A DNA stretch of 64,000 nt from Mycolicibacterium pyrenivorans (GCF_025821625.1 NZ_JACKSH010000050.1:4096-68095), one strand, 5' to 3'. Counted from the first letter of the stretch, positions 9,000 to 18,934 are shown. Notes: a model not told the origin generated them from the letters alone. A program made the numbers and translations.

Positions 9000-9943
9000 T
9001 GAGCGACCATCACCATCACCGGACTCCGCACAGCCATGACCATGCCGATCGTGTCGATGCCGCCCTGCGTGACAGTCGGCACGGTATCCGCGCCGTCAAG
9101 ACCAGCCTCGTCATCCTCGGCGTCACCGCGGTCGCGCAGCTGGCCATCGTCGCGGTGTCGGGTTCGGTTGCGCTCTTCGCCGACACCGTGCACAACTTCT
9201 CCGACGCGCTGACCGCCGTCCCGCTGTGGATCGCGTTCGCCATGAGCCGACGCGCGGCGACGTCGCGGTACACCTATGGTTTCGGCCGGGTCGAGGACCT
9301 CGCCGGCCTGTTCGTCCTCGCGATGATCGCGCTGTCCGCGGTGGTCGCCGCCGTCGAATCCGTCCGTCGGCTGATCGATCCCGTCCCGTTGACGCATCTG
9401 GCATGGGTGGCAGCCGCCGGGGTGATCGGGTTCATCGGGAACGAAGCGGTCGCCCTGTACCGCATCCGCGTCGGGAAGCGCATCGGTTCAGCCGCGCTTC
9501 GGGCCGACGGGATGCACGCTCGCGCCGACGGACTGACGTCGCTGGCCGTGGTCGGCGGAGCAGCCGGCACCGCGATGGGGTTCCCCGCCGCCGACCCGAT
9601 CATCGGGTTGCTCATCGCCGGTGCCATCGGCATCGTGCTCGTGGCCGCCGCCCGCGACGTGTTCGGAAGGTTGCTCGACCGTGTCGACCCCGGCCTCGTC
9701 GAGACCGCCCGGTGCGTATTGGCCGGACGGCCCGGGGTCCGGTCCGTCCGGCGGGTCAGGATGCGCTGGGTAGGCCATCGGCTCGAGGCGGACGCTGAAC
9801 TCGACATCGACCCGGAACTGAGTCTCCGCGACGCACACTCGGTGGCACACGACGCCGAACACGAACTCGCACACGCCATTCCGAAGCTGGCCTCAGCAGT
9901 CGTCCACGCCTACCCGGGCCATGAGTCCGCGCTCAGCAGCTGA
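8999..9943 (+). CDS. Cation diffusion facilitator metal exporter
   Basis: This CDF-family antiporter of 314 residues begins with a His-rich metal-capture tail (MSDHHHHRTPHSHDHADR). Six membrane spans follow, then a cytoplasmic domain (residues about 210-314) that dimerises and binds metal. The transport site is His65/Asp69 (DTVHNFSD) in span 2 and His-x3-Asp near 173-177 (MHARAD) in span 5, the HD-HD type typical of Zn and related divalent cations. The ATG overlaps the repressor TGA (TGATG rearrangement), so both are probably made together and derepressed by excess metal. Its 3' end overlaps the convergent lppI-like gene by 11 bp. Confidence 0.9.
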   Translation: MSDHHHHRTPHSHDHADRVDAALRDSRHGIRAVKTSLVILGVTAVAQLAIVAVSGSVALFADTVHNFSDALTAVPLWIAFAMSRRAATSRYTYGFGRVEDLAGLFVLAMIALSAVVAAVESVRRLIDPVPLTHLAWVAAAGVIGFIGNEAVALYRIRVGKRIGSAALRADGMHARADGLTSLAVVGGAAGTAMGFPAADPIIGLLIAGAIGIVLVAAARDVFGRLLDRVDPGLVETARCVLAGRPGVRSVRRVRMRWVGHRLEADAELDIDPELSLRDAHSVAHDAEHELAHAIPKLASAVVHAYPGHESALSS

Positions 9944-10634
9944 ACGTGGGCCCAGCCCCCTGCGCAGGGGTCACCGGCTGCAGGCAGCCGAACGGCACGA
10001 CCGCGGCGGCGCTGATCCACGCCGCGGTGCGATGCGCGTAGTTCACACAGAGCAGGCCCGCGGCGTCACTGCGGCACCGGTAGTCACCGAATGCCAGCGA
10101 CTGGCCTTCGGTGAGGCGTGCGCCGATGCCCTTGACGAACGGGCCGGGATCTCCGTGCAGGGAGCCCACCTGCATGCTGGCCCCGGGGTAATCGATCCAG
10201 CCCGCTTTCCACTCGCCCTCGACCCCCTCGGGGCGGGGCGCGGGGGCGTCGATATCGAGCAGACAGATCAGGCCGCCGCTGCTGAAGGCCTCATCGGTGA
10301 TGCACTGGGTCGTGCCGCCAGAGGCCCCGGAAGGTGCGGTGAACGCGATGTCGTCACCGAGCCTGGTGGTGACGCCGTCGAGGTAGGCCTCGTGATACGC
10401 GTCCGGGTCGGCGGGCGAGCCCGCCTCGGTCCACGCGATCACCTCGTCGATCGGAGCGCCCTCGCCCGGCGGTGCGCCCGCCGCGGGGGAGGGTCGCGGT
10501 GGCACGTCGGTTGTCGCCGTGGTGCTGCTCGGCGGCGCCGACAGCGGTGCGCTTGATCGTTCGGCCTCGCCGCCCACCGACTGCGAGCAGGCCGCCACCA
10601 ACGCAGTGACCGCTATCAGGCCCGCTATTCGCAT
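9933..10634 (-). CDS. lppI: LppI-like lipoprotein
   Basis: This is a 233-residue exported lipoprotein: MRIAGLIAVTALVAAC gives a signal peptide with lipobox Cys16, followed by a Ser/Thr/Pro linker. The mature domain has six further cysteines that could pair, and motifs such as GSLHGDPGPFVKG and FGDYRCRSDAAGLLCVNYAH. It resembles mycobacterial LppI. The divergent lipT-like gene next door repeats the lppI/lipT pairing of M. tuberculosis, which supports the symbol. Function is unknown. Confidence 0.75.
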   Translation of the reverse strand: MRIAGLIAVTALVAACSQSVGGEAERSSAPLSAPPSSTTATTDVPPRPSPAAGAPPGEGAPIDEVIAWTEAGSPADPDAYHEAYLDGVTTRLGDDIAFTAPSGASGGTTQCITDEAFSSGGLICLLDIDAPAPRPEGVEGEWKAGWIDYPGASMQVGSLHGDPGPFVKGIGARLTEGQSLAFGDYRCRSDAAGLLCVNYAHRTAAWISAAAVVPFGCLQPVTPAQGAGPTFSC

Positions 10635-10706
10635 CCCGTCAGGCTAACGGCCCGACACGCATTACCTGGCCAGGCAGGGCGGGCAACAGTTCGCTACCGT
10701 CGTCAG

Positions 10707-12218
10707 ATGCACGAGGAAACCGTTCGGGTGAAGAGCGCTTCGGGCACTGTCGAGGGTTTCGTGCGCGACGGCGTGAACCGCTGGCGATCGATTCCGTACG
10801 CTCGCCCACCGGTCGGCCCGTTGCGCTACCGCGCGCCCCAACCGGTGCAGCCCTGGCCCGGCGTGCGGTACTGCCACGGCTTCGGGTCGTGCGCGCCGCA
10901 GCAGCGTATGTACACGATGCTGGCGCCCGGTAAGTACCAGCCGATGAGCGAGGACTGTCTGACACTCAACGTGGTCGCGCCGAAGCGCGCCTCGGCCGGC
11001 GACGCGCTGCCCGTCATGGTCTTCATCCATGGTGGCGGATACATGCTGGGCAGCTCGGCGACGCCGATCTACGACGGTGCGTCACTGGCCCGCAAGGGAT
11101 GCGTCTACATCTCGGTCAACTACCGGCTCGGGGCGCTGGGGTGCCTGGAGCTGTCCTCGTTGTCGAGCGCCGACGTCACCATCGACGACAATCTGTTCCT
11201 GCGCGATCTCGTGATGGCGCTGCGCTGGGTGCGTGACAACGTGGCGGCGTTCGGCGGTGACCCGGACAATGTGACGATCTTCGGCGAAAGCGCCGGTGCG
11301 CACGCCGTCGCCACACTGATGGCCACCCCAGACGCCAAAGGTCTATTCGCGCAGGCAATCTCGCAGAGCCCGGGTAGCGGAATGATCAGCAGCGCCGACA
11401 TCGCCGCCGACTACGCCGCACGGTTCGCCAGACAGTTCGGAGCGAAGGGACATGAGGCGGCGCGCACGCTGATGACCGTGCGGCCGGCCGAACTCGTCGA
11501 CGCGCTCGACCGGCTCGTCGTCGAGGGGCAGCGCGACATGGTCGGCGCTTTCGCGATCGGGCCGACGTACGGGACCCCCTACCTGCCCGAGGATCCCATC
11601 GAGGCGATGCACAGCGGCAACGCCCACCGCGTGCCGCTCATCGTCGGCACCAACGCCGACGAGGGGCGCCTGTTCACCCGTTTCCTGAAGTTGCTGCCCA
11701 CCAATGAGAAGGCCATCGAGCGGTTGCTCGCACACGTGGAACCCGATGCGCGTGAACGGATTCTGGCCGCCTACCCCGAGTACCCGCACCCGGACGAGTG
11801 TGTGCGGTTCGGCGGCGACTTCATCTTCGGATCCGCGGTGTGGCAGATCGCCCAGGCCCACTCGGCGCATGCCCCGACGCATGTGTACCGCTACGACTAC
11901 GCGACACGGGCGCTGCGCTGGTCCGGCATGGGCGCCACCCATGCCACCGAACTCCTCGCGATATTCGACGTGTACCGGTCTCGGTTCGGCAGACTGCTAG
12001 CCGCGGGTATCGATTCGCGGACGGCTCTGAAGGTGTCCGACGACGTCCAGAGACGATGGCTGAACTTCGCGGAGAACGGGGCGCCGGGCCACGACTGGCC
12101 GCAGTACCGTCGCGACAGGCGTGCGGTCCTGGTGCTCGACCGCCGTCGCCGCGTCGAGCACGATCCGCATGCCGAGCGTCGGATGGCCTGGGAGGACTTC
12201 TTCGTTGCGGCTCGCTGA
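10707..12218 (+). CDS. lipT: Type B carboxylesterase, LipT-like
   Basis: A 503-residue carboxylesterase/cholinesterase-family alpha/beta hydrolase. Landmarks in order: SEDCLTLNVVAP, oxyanion hole HGGGY (about 110), nucleophile GESAG (Ser about 195), Glu in TNADEGRLF (about 319) and His in GATHATEL (about 412). It lacks a signal peptide, so it should be cytoplasmic. Gene order with the divergent lipoprotein gene supports LipT. A TACCGT -10 element at 10694-10699, 7 bp before the ATG, suggests leaderless transcription; a CCTGGCCAGG palindrome (10666-10675) lies just upstream and could be an operator. Confidence 0.88.
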   Translation: MHEETVRVKSASGTVEGFVRDGVNRWRSIPYARPPVGPLRYRAPQPVQPWPGVRYCHGFGSCAPQQRMYTMLAPGKYQPMSEDCLTLNVVAPKRASAGDALPVMVFIHGGGYMLGSSATPIYDGASLARKGCVYISVNYRLGALGCLELSSLSSADVTIDDNLFLRDLVMALRWVRDNVAAFGGDPDNVTIFGESAGAHAVATLMATPDAKGLFAQAISQSPGSGMISSADIAADYAARFARQFGAKGHEAARTLMTVRPAELVDALDRLVVEGQRDMVGAFAIGPTYGTPYLPEDPIEAMHSGNAHRVPLIVGTNADEGRLFTRFLKLLPTNEKAIERLLAHVEPDARERILAAYPEYPHPDECVRFGGDFIFGSAVWQIAQAHSAHAPTHVYRYDYATRALRWSGMGATHATELLAIFDVYRSRFGRLLAAGIDSRTALKVSDDVQRRWLNFAENGAPGHDWPQYRRDRRAVLVLDRRRRVEHDPHAERRMAWEDFFVAAR

Positions 12219-12277
12219 CGCCGACCGGCTTGGCCAATCGCTGTGCCACCCGCCGGGGGATGTGATTGCGTTAGCGC

Positions 12278-14281
12278 GTGTCGCAGCCCAGTGATCCGCA
12301 GCGGGGGGATGAGTTCCCCCTCGACCCGCTCAGCGCCGCCGAATTCACCACGGTCGCATCGATCCTGCGCCGCGAGTACGGCGTGGCGGCGGCGCCCGCG
12401 ACCGCGGGCGATCTGGGGTGGCGCTTCGCTTCGATCGAGCTGACCGAACCGTCCAAGATCGAACTTGCCGCGTTCGAGGGCGGTGGACCGCGGCCGCCGC
12501 GCCGGGCGGAGGTCATCTGCTTCAACCGGACCGACAACGCCACCTACAAAGGCGTGGTGTCACTGACCGACGAGCGGGTCGAGGTGTTCGAGCAGATCCC
12601 CGGCGTGCAGGCGAACTTCACCGTCGACGAGTTCCTGGAGTGCGATCAGTTGTTGCGGTCGCACCCCGACGTCGTCGCCGCGTTGGCCGGCCGGGGGATC
12701 ACCGACGTGGATCTGGTGTTCTTCGACACCTGGACCTACGGGGCGGCGGTGGCTCCGCCCGAGTTCCGGGACCGAAGGATCGGCTGGTCGGACAGCTGGG
12801 TCAAGGCCGCGCCGGGAGCCAACCCGTACGCCCGGTTGCTCAGTGGCCTGCACTGCGTCGTCGACCTGAACACGATGCAACTGCTGCGGGTCGAAGACGA
12901 CGGTCCGTTCGCCGCCGGTGGGGTGTCGGCCCCTGAGGTCATGGGTGAGTACGTGCCGGGCCACATCCCCGAGCGCATCCGCGGGGCGACACGTCGAGAA
13001 CCTCTCAAGCCGCTGCAGATCAGCCAGCCGGAGGGCCCGTCGTTCACCGTCGACGGCAACCTGGTGCGCTGGCAGAACTGGTCCCTGCGGGTCGGGTTCA
13101 ACCACCGCGAGGGGATGACGCTTCACACTGTGCGCTACCGCGACGGTGGCCGCGCCAGGTCTGTCGCGCACCGGATGTCGTTCGCGGAGATGGTGGTGCC
13201 CTACCGTGATCCGTCGCCGGACCACTACCGGCGCACCGCCTTCGACATCGGCGAGTGGGGTCTGGGATTCATGACGACCTCGCTGGAGCTCGGATGCGAC
13301 TGTCTGGGCGAGATCCGTTATCTCGACGCGGTTCTGCACGACAGCAAGGGGGAGCCCTACACCATCACCGACGCGATCTGCATCCACGAGGAGGACAACG
13401 CCGTGCTGTGGAAGCACGTCGACCACGACACCGGCGCCGAGGTGCGCCGCATGCGCCGGCTCACTCTGTCGTTCCACGTCACGGTCGCCAACTACGAGTA
13501 CCTGGTCTACTGGCGGCTGTATCAGGACGGCAACATCGAATGCGAGGTTCGCGCCACCGGCATCATGGTGACCACGCCGCTGCCGCCGGGGGCGGCCAAT
13601 CCCAACGGCACGCTGGTCGACGAGCGCACGTACGCCCCGTTCCACCAACACTTCCTGATCGCCAGGCTCGACATGGACATCGACGGTAGCGACAACACGG
13701 TGTACGTGTCGGAGTCCTTCGCCGAGCCCATCGGCCCCGACAACCCGCATGGGCTGTCGATGGTGGTGAGTAACACCGCACTGCGCTCCGAGGGCGAGGC
13801 CAAGCAGGACGTGAACTTCGCGACGCAGCGCGCGTGGAAGATCGTCAACACCAACGTCGTCACCGGTCTGGGCGCCCATCCCTCCTACAAACTGATACCC
13901 GGTGGCGCCATTCCACCGATGTTCGAACCCGGTTCACCGGTGCTCGAACGCGCCCATGTCATCGGCCACACGCTGTGGGTCACCCCGAACAGGCCCGACG
14001 AACGTTGGCCTGCAGGGCAGTTCGTCAACCAGTCGCTTCGGGACACCGGACTGGGCCGGTGGACGGAAGCCGACCGGTCCATCGACAACACCGACGTCGT
14101 GCTGTGGTACGTGTTCGGAATCCATCACATCACCAGGCCGGAGGACTGGCCGGTGATGCCGGTCGACGTCGTGTCGTTCTGGCTCAAGCCCTTCGGGTTC
14201 TTCGACCGTAACCCCGCACTCGATGTCGTTGCCACACCGCCGGATTCCTGCCACACGCCGACGACCAGCACGCACCACTGA
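12278..14281 (+). CDS. Copper amine oxidase (primary amine oxidase)
   Basis: This enzyme oxidises primary amines (phenylethylamine or tyramine type) to aldehyde, ammonia and H2O2. The 667-residue length is typical. The cofactor tyrosine sits in the TVANYEY motif (Tyr about 406), to be converted to topaquinone. The copper-binding His-x-His is in [16 protein letters not shown] (about 456-458), the catalytic-base Asp in [11 protein letters not shown], and the C-terminal [20 protein letters not shown] block is family-typical. There is no signal peptide. The GTG start is the first in-frame start after lipT; no strong Shine-Dalgarno is visible. Confidence 0.92.
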   Translation: MSQPSDPQRGDEFPLDPLSAAEFTTVASILRREYGVAAAPATAGDLGWRFASIELTEPSKIELAAFEGGGPRPPRRAEVICFNRTDNATYKGVVSLTDERVEVFEQIPGVQANFTVDEFLECDQLLRSHPDVVAALAGRGITDVDLVFFDTWTYGAAVAPPEFRDRRIGWSDSWVKAAPGANPYARLLSGLHCVVDLNTMQLLRVEDDGPFAAGGVSAPEVMGEYVPGHIPERIRGATRREPLKPLQISQPEGPSFTVDGNLVRWQNWSLRVGFNHREGMTLHTVRYRDGGRARSVAHRMSFAEMVVPYRDPSPDHYRRTAFDIGEWGLGFMTTSLELGCDCLGEIRYLDAVLHDSKGEPYTITDAICIHEEDNAVLWKHVDHDTGAEVRRMRRLTLSFHVTVANYEYLVYWRLYQDGNIECEVRATGIMVTTPLPPGAANPNGTLVDERTYAPFHQHFLIARLDMDIDGSDNTVYVSESFAEPIGPDNPHGLSMVVSNTALRSEGEAKQDVNFATQRAWKIVNTNVVTGLGAHPSYKLIPGGAIPPMFEPGSPVLERAHVIGHTLWVTPNRPDERWPAGQFVNQSLRDTGLGRWTEADRSIDNTDVVLWYVFGIHHITRPEDWPVMPVDVVSFWLKPFGFFDRNPALDVVATPPDSCHTPTTSTHH

Positions 14282-14286
14282 CACCC

Positions 14287-14613
14287 ATGGTCGTCAAATC
14301 GGTATTGCTGTTCGCGCTCGCCGCGATCCTCGAGATCGGGGGTGCCTGGCTGGTTTGGCAGGGTGTCCGCGAGCACCGCGGCTGGTTGTGGGTGGGCGCG
14401 GGGGTCATGGCGCTGGGCGCTTACGGATTCGTCGCGGCGTTTCAGCCGGACGCGCACTTCGGCAGGGTGCTGGCCGCCTACGGCGGGGTCTTCATCGCCG
14501 GATCGCTGCTCTGGGGGATGGTGGCCGACGGCTTCCGGCCGGACCGCTGGGACGTCCTCGGTGCGGCGGTGTCCCTGGTCGGCGTCGGGCTGATCATGTA
14601 CGGCCCACGGTGA
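14287..14613 (+). CDS. YnfA/UPF0060 family small membrane protein
   Basis: A 108-residue protein with four predicted spans (about 4-24, 30-50, 60-80 and 88-106), matching the compact UPF0060/YnfA fold related to small multidrug exporters. Typical residues include [34 protein letters not shown] and [20 protein letters not shown]. The transported substrate in this family is not settled. The gene follows the amine oxidase by 5 bp and may be co-transcribed. Confidence 0.88.
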   Translation: MVVKSVLLFALAAILEIGGAWLVWQGVREHRGWLWVGAGVMALGAYGFVAAFQPDAHFGRVLAAYGGVFIAGSLLWGMVADGFRPDRWDVLGAAVSLVGVGLIMYGPR

Positions 14614-14616
14614 GCC

Positions 14617-15513
14617 TCAGCCGAGGCGGGCGCTGTCGTCGTCGAGATCGTCACGGCTCAGGCCCATCGGCGTGCCTGCGGGAACGTCGCCTCCGGCCAC
14701 CACTTTCCTGGTGATCGGCGTCAGGACGCGGAAGAGGGTCTCCACCTCGTCGTCGCCGAGTACGTCGAGCACCCGCAGGGCGAGCCTGTCGGTGACGTCC
14801 TCGATGCGTTGCTTGAGCTCCCGGCCCGCGTGGGTGAGTGCGCCCGCGGCGTCGAGAAGCCCTCGACGCTGCAGCGCCCCACGATGGTGGTCCCACTGCG
14901 CATCGTCATAGTCGCGGCTGCGTTTGATCATCGCCTCGGGAACCCGGCCGGCCGCCGCGTGCAGCACGTTGCATTCGCGCCCGGACACCCCCTCGGTCAT
15001 GAGCACCGCGACATGACCGTCACCGCGGTGTTCCCTCAGCAGGGTGGCCGCGTGCCACAGCCGGGCGAGCGGTTGTCGCGGCCATTCCAGCGCCCGGTTG
15101 GCGGCGAACAGGGCACGGCCGCCGATATCGGCGCTCCGTGCGGCCTTCGCCGCGAGCTCGGCGGCTCCATCGGCGTCCTCGTCGGTCACTCCGTAGCGGC
15201 GCAGCGCCGCTACGGCTGACTGCTCCCGCACCCGCAGGGCGTCAGACGGCGCGGCGATGTCCCACGCGCCGGGCAGAGCCTTGGCGACGCGTTCGGGGGT
15301 GAAGTTGTAGAACGCGGCGGAGACGACGTCGGCGGGCACCACCCCGAACGGAGCCGAGCGGGCGGCGAAATAACCCATCCAGAACCCCCGGTAGCCGAGC
15401 GCGTCGAGTTCCGATCGCGCTTCCGGTGCGAAGTAGGTGACGGCGTGAACGGGTTCGATGCGGTCGAAGAGGCGCCGGGCGAGGATGGGGGATCTGTCCA
15501 CCTTCGCAGTCAA
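14617..15513 (-). CDS. SCO6745-family protein (SalK-like)
   Basis: This 298-residue soluble protein carries the actinobacterial SCO6745/SalK-like signature: FDRIEPVHAVTYFAPEARSE near the N-terminus, GYRGFWMGYFAARSAPFG, FYNFTPERVAKALPGAWD, and a helical C-terminal half resembling a winged-helix fold (GALQRRGLLDAAGALTHAGR). Biochemical function is not established. A TTG at 15513 is the longest start; a GTG at 15501 (VDRSPILARR) is as likely. It lies 11 bp downstream of the GntR gene on the same strand. Confidence 0.7.
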   Translation of the reverse strand: MTAKVDRSPILARRLFDRIEPVHAVTYFAPEARSELDALGYRGFWMGYFAARSAPFGVVPADVVSAAFYNFTPERVAKALPGAWDIAAPSDALRVREQSAVAALRRYGVTDEDADGAAELAAKAARSADIGGRALFAANRALEWPRQPLARLWHAATLLREHRGDGHVAVLMTEGVSGRECNVLHAAAGRVPEAMIKRSRDYDDAQWDHHRGALQRRGLLDAAGALTHAGRELKQRIEDVTDRLALRVLDVLGDDEVETLFRVLTPITRKVVAGGDVPAGTPMGLSRDDLDDDSARLG

Positions 15514-15524
15514 TCATGCAGGGA

Positions 15525-16250
15525 TCAGGGGTTCTGCGTGGGTCGCTCCGTGTCCTCGGCCACCGCCGCAGCTGCCTCGTCGATGATCGCGCGCATCGCC
15601 CGTTCCGCACCCGCCTCGTCCCCCAACCGGATCGCGCGTGCCACCTCGTCGTGCAGTTCGATGGCCACCGGGTTCGGCGTGGCAGGCATCATGCCGTGAT
15701 GGGTTCGGCCGCTGAGCACCTCGGCCACCACACCGTTGAGCGCCCTGAACATCTCGTTGCCGCTGGCCTCGAGGAGCGTGCGGTGAAAGATCTTGTCGGC
15801 GAGCAGGTATGCCTCGAGATTTCCCGAGCGGCCGTGCACCACCATGTCCGACACCGCCGCCGCCATGACTCGGCAGTGCTGCGGATCTGCCCGCCGCGCC
15901 GCCAGCGCCGCGGCGGCGGGCTCGAACCCCTTGCGGAGTTCGGAAAGTGACAGCAGCAGGCCGGCACGGTCTCCCGACTCCAGGCGCCACCGAATCAGCC
16001 TGGGGTCGAACACATTCCACTGGTGTGCCGGCTGGATCGTGATGCCCACCCGGCGGCGGGACGCCACCATGCCCATCGACTCGAGCACCCGGATCGCTTC
16101 ACGTGCGACGCTGCGGGACATGCCGTGTTCGGCGCTGACACCTTCGAGCGTGATCACCTGCCCGGCCGGGTACTCGCCGGACACGATGGCCGTGCCCAGC
16201 GCAGTCAGCAGGCTGTTGTGCAGAGCGCCGACTTGCGGTTCCGGTTGCAC
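15525..16250 (-). CDS. GntR-family transcriptional regulator (FadR/FCD type)
   Basis: A 241-residue regulator: N-terminal winged helix (LHNSLLTALGTAIVSGEYPAGQ, then GMSRSVAREAIRVLESMGMV) and a C-terminal all-helical FCD ligand domain (EAYLLADKIFHRTLLEASGNEM, ELHDEVARAIRLGDEAGAERAM). His residues suitable for metal binding in FCD proteins are present (FHRT, ELHDEV). Targets are unknown; sugar-acid or fatty-acid catabolism is common for the subfamily. The GTG start is 16250. The downstream SCO6745-type gene probably shares the transcript. Confidence 0.85.
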   Translation of the reverse strand: MQPEPQVGALHNSLLTALGTAIVSGEYPAGQVITLEGVSAEHGMSRSVAREAIRVLESMGMVASRRRVGITIQPAHQWNVFDPRLIRWRLESGDRAGLLLSLSELRKGFEPAAAALAARRADPQHCRVMAAAVSDMVVHGRSGNLEAYLLADKIFHRTLLEASGNEMFRALNGVVAEVLSGRTHHGMMPATPNPVAIELHDEVARAIRLGDEAGAERAMRAIIDEAAAAVAEDTERPTQNP

Positions 16251-16347
16251 CCATACATCTTGTCATAGCGTTTGCTGGCCACGATAAAACCGATGTTTCC
16301 GTGACCGAGTTGCAATCGTATGATCTTTGGCCGGCGGCCCGGGGCGC

Positions 16348-16854
16348 TCAGCCCTTGACGACCTGCGTTCCGCCGGCGAATTCGTCGTGCTTGCCCTGCT
16401 TGGTGGGGCTGCCGTTGATGGTCACCGCGATGACCACGATGGCGACGACACCGAGCAGGCCGCCGATGAACGGCACTATCGGCAGCAGCGTCCACGAGTT
16501 ACGGATGGCCGACTGCTGGACCGTCGGCTTGGCCGCTCCACCGGGTCCGCGCACACTCAGGCCCAGCAGCTTCTTGCCCAGCGTCCATCCCTGCGTCACC
16601 TCCATGCCCACGTAGTAGGCGAAGGTGATCACGCCGGTGAACAGACCGGTGATCCAGACGTTGGATGCCAGGCCGATCGCGTACACGATGATGCCGCCGA
16701 CGATGCCGACGATCAGGCCGTCGATTATCCGCGCCGCGAAGCGCAGACCGAGCCCGCCCGGCACGACACCGCCCCATGGAGGCGGATAGGACCCCGGGTA
16801 CCCGTACTGGCCGGGTTGCTGAGGCGGGGGCGGGGGTGGGTAGTCGCTCGTCAT
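16348..16854 (-). CDS. RDD family membrane protein
   Basis: This 168-residue protein begins with a Pro/Tyr/Gln-rich cytoplasmic tail (MTSDYPPPPPPQQPGQYGYP), then the RDD domain: GLRFAARIIDGLIVGIVGG with Arg and Asp in span 1, span 2 near 60-85, and the conserved TLGKKLLGLSVRG. Another span lies near 130-150. RDD proteins are membrane proteins of poorly known function, some suspected Na+/H+ antiporters. It is alone on its strand here. Confidence 0.85.
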   Translation of the reverse strand: MTSDYPPPPPPQQPGQYGYPGSYPPPWGGVVPGGLGLRFAARIIDGLIVGIVGGIIVYAIGLASNVWITGLFTGVITFAYYVGMEVTQGWTLGKKLLGLSVRGPGGAAKPTVQQSAIRNSWTLLPIVPFIGGLLGVVAIVVIAVTINGSPTKQGKHDEFAGGTQVVKG

Positions 16855-16961
16855 GTCGGTCCGCTCTCTTGTGCGAAGTCAGCGATGCGACCTCACCGTA
16901 CCGAGTGACCCGATGCCACGGAAGGGATATGACCCGCAGCGACGAAAGCGTGACCCGGCGA

Positions 16962-17879
16962 TCAGCGCCTGCGGTGCTTCTTCTTGACCTCGGCCTCCGC
17001 GGTGTCGGCGAGTGCGGCGGCGCGCACGCGCGCCAACTCCGCCCGCTCGCGAGCCAGCTCCGCCAACTCGGTGCTGCGTCCGCGTGCTGCCTCCGCGAGC
17101 TCAGGGGCACGATCGCGGGCGACCTCGGCAAGCTCGGAGCCGCGTCCCCGGGCGGCCACCGCCAGTTCGCCGCCCCGTTCGCGGGCGACTTCAGCCAGCT
17201 CGGCTCCGCGTTTGCGTGCCACCTCGGCCCATTCGCCGGCCAGCACGCCGCCGCGTTCGCGGGCCACCTCGGCGAGCTCGCCGCCGCGTTCCTGCGCGAC
17301 GTGAGCGAGGTCGCGGCCGCGCTCGGCGCCGACGTGCAGGCCGTGGCCCACCTTCTCGGCGAGCGCGCTGTCGGTCAGTGTTCCCCCGGTGGCAGCGCCG
17401 ACGGGCAGTGCCGACGCCACGGCACCGGACACCTTTCGTGCGGCGCGCCGTCCCCGCCAGCCGAGTGAGGGTTTGCCCTCGGTGTCGACGGCGGCGATGA
17501 TCAGACCGCCGATCAGGCTGATGTCGGTGACGAAGGCGCGTCGTTCGTCGGCCTTGCGCTGCGGCTCAGACTCGTTCCAGAACGCATGTCCGCCAAGCGA
17601 ACCCGGCACCACGCTCAATGCGAGAGCGGCTGAGGCCACCCGCGGGAGTTTGCCCGTCGCCAGGAGCAGGCCGCCGCCGATCTGCACTGCGGCGTTGACG
17701 CGCGCCACCGTCTCGGCGTTGGAAGGGACATTCGTACCGACCGGGTCGGGCAGCTTGCTGAGTTCCTCGAGTGTGTGGCGCGTGGCATCGGCCGCGGGTT
17801 TCGGGCTTCGCAGGGCTTCGACTCCGCGGGAGATGAATACCGCTGACAGCATGGGGCGAGCGACACGTCGGATCAACAT
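16962..17879 (-). CDS. DoxX-family membrane protein with an 11-residue repeat tail
   Basis: A 305-residue protein. Residues 1-150 form a DoxX-like membrane domain (SAVFISRGVEALRSP, VQIGGGLLLATGKLPRVASAALALS, then a span at ISLIGGLIIAAVD). The last 125 residues hold about ten copies of an 11-residue unit, consensus LAEVARERGGE, ending in a basic KKKHRRR tail. The repeats should form one long amphipathic helix or coiled coil of hendecad type. DoxX proteins act in redox or membrane stress; the tail might bind partners, membrane or nucleic acid, which is inference. The ATG at 17879 is preferred to a TTG eleven codons upstream. Confidence 0.8.
   Translation of the reverse strand: MLIRRVARPMLSAVFISRGVEALRSPKPAADATRHTLEELSKLPDPVGTNVPSNAETVARVNAAVQIGGGLLLATGKLPRVASAALALSVVPGSLGGHAFWNESEPQRKADERRAFVTDISLIGGLIIAAVDTEGKPSLGWRGRRAARKVSGAVASALPVGAATGGTLTDSALAEKVGHGLHVGAERGRDLAHVAQERGGELAEVARERGGVLAGEWAEVARKRGAELAEVARERGGELAVAARGRGSELAEVARDRAPELAEAARGRSTELAELARERAELARVRAAALADTAEAEVKKKHRRR
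17010..17339 (-). repeat. In-gene 33-bp tandem repeats (11 amino acids each)
   Basis: About ten imperfect 33-bp units encode the LAEVARERGGE-type repeats of the DoxX-like protein. One unit is shortened (LAGE), a sign of past slippage or unequal recombination. Such arrays often vary in copy number between strains. Confidence 0.75.
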
Positions 17880-17958
17880 GGGGCCTGTGTTCCCCGGGTC
17901 ATCGCGCGGCAAACCCGGCGTATTTCAGCAGAACGACGCCCCCGCCTCGACCCTGCCA

Positions 17959-18894
17959 TCACTCATCGCCGCGGTCCTCGGGGGACGCGGCCCGGGGCCG
18001 CGGCCACTGCGGGCGTCCGAGTGGCCCGCCGGGGCGCGGGCGCATCCTGTCCAGAACGGCACGCAGCGGTGACCAGCCGCTGCGGCCGCGCCGGGTGACG
18101 GCGTAGGCGGTGAGGATGACGTCGGGGTCCTGTAACGGCAGCACGGTGACCCCGGCCGCCGTGGGCCGGGCGATCGGCAGCAGGCCCACCCCGAAGCCCC
18201 CGACGATGAGATCCTCGACGAGATCGAGGCTGTCGATCTGGTGACCGATGGTCGGCGTGAAGCCGGCCAGCGACGCCAGGGCGCGAACCGCGGTCTCGTC
18301 GGCGGTGTTGCGCGAGTTGACGATCCATGTCGCATCGGCGAACGCGGCGATGTCATGTGCGGCCTGCGCGGCCGGCACACCGAGCCCCCACCGGATCGAC
18401 CACAACGGGACCGCGTCGAGCACCGTTCCCGGCGACGCGGGCGCCAGGTTGTAGTCGTAGGTCAGCGCCAGGTCGAGATCGTCAGCGGTGAGCAGGGCGA
18501 ACGCCTCGACTGGCTCGTACTCGCTGATGACCAGCTGCACCCTGGGATAGAGCGCTGCGAGGTCGGGCACGATCGGCAGCAGCGAAACCCGGATCCCGGT
18601 GGCGAAACCGCCGATGCGCACGGTGCCCGCCGGCTCGGCGTCTGGGTCGAGATCGAGACGTGCGCTGTCCACGGCGGCGAGGATGGTGACGGCATGGTCG
18701 GCGAGCCGCAGGCCCGCCGGGGTCAGCCGCACACGGCGACCTTCGGGCTCGATCAACTGGGTTCCGGTGTCGCGGGCCAGGGCCGCGATCTGCTGGGAGA
18801 CCGTCGACGTGGTGAGATGGTGTGCCTCGGCGACTGCGCGCATCGACCCGAGCCGCGACAGAGCCAGCAACAGTTCAAGGCGGCGAGTGTCCAC
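17959..18894 (-). CDS. LysR-family transcriptional regulator
   Basis: A 311-residue LysR regulator: N-terminal helix-turn-helix (RRLELLLALSRLGSMRAVAE, TTSTVSQQIAALARDTG, EGRRVRLTPAGLRLADHA) and a periplasmic-binding-protein-like effector domain (VRIGGFATGIRVSLLPIV onward). The GTG at 18894 starts the protein at the conserved first helix (VDTRRLELLL); upstream in-frame codons would run under the divergent crotonase gene. The 40-bp divergent gap implies that it controls that crotonase and itself. Confidence 0.87.
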   Translation of the reverse strand: MDTRRLELLLALSRLGSMRAVAEAHHLTTSTVSQQIAALARDTGTQLIEPEGRRVRLTPAGLRLADHAVTILAAVDSARLDLDPDAEPAGTVRIGGFATGIRVSLLPIVPDLAALYPRVQLVISEYEPVEAFALLTADDLDLALTYDYNLAPASPGTVLDAVPLWSIRWGLGVPAAQAAHDIAAFADATWIVNSRNTADETAVRALASLAGFTPTIGHQIDSLDLVEDLIVGGFGVGLLPIARPTAAGVTVLPLQDPDVILTAYAVTRRGRSGWSPLRAVLDRMRPRPGGPLGRPQWPRPRAASPEDRGDE

Positions 18895-18934
18895 TTCAGG
18901 ATTGTGCCCGCCACGCCGCCGGTAAGTTCGCGAC

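Noticed and set aside
12560..13879. Long minus-strand frame opposite the copper amine oxidase
   Set aside because: Arg/Val/Gly/Asp/His-rich antisense composition with no domain; the plus-strand enzyme is certain.
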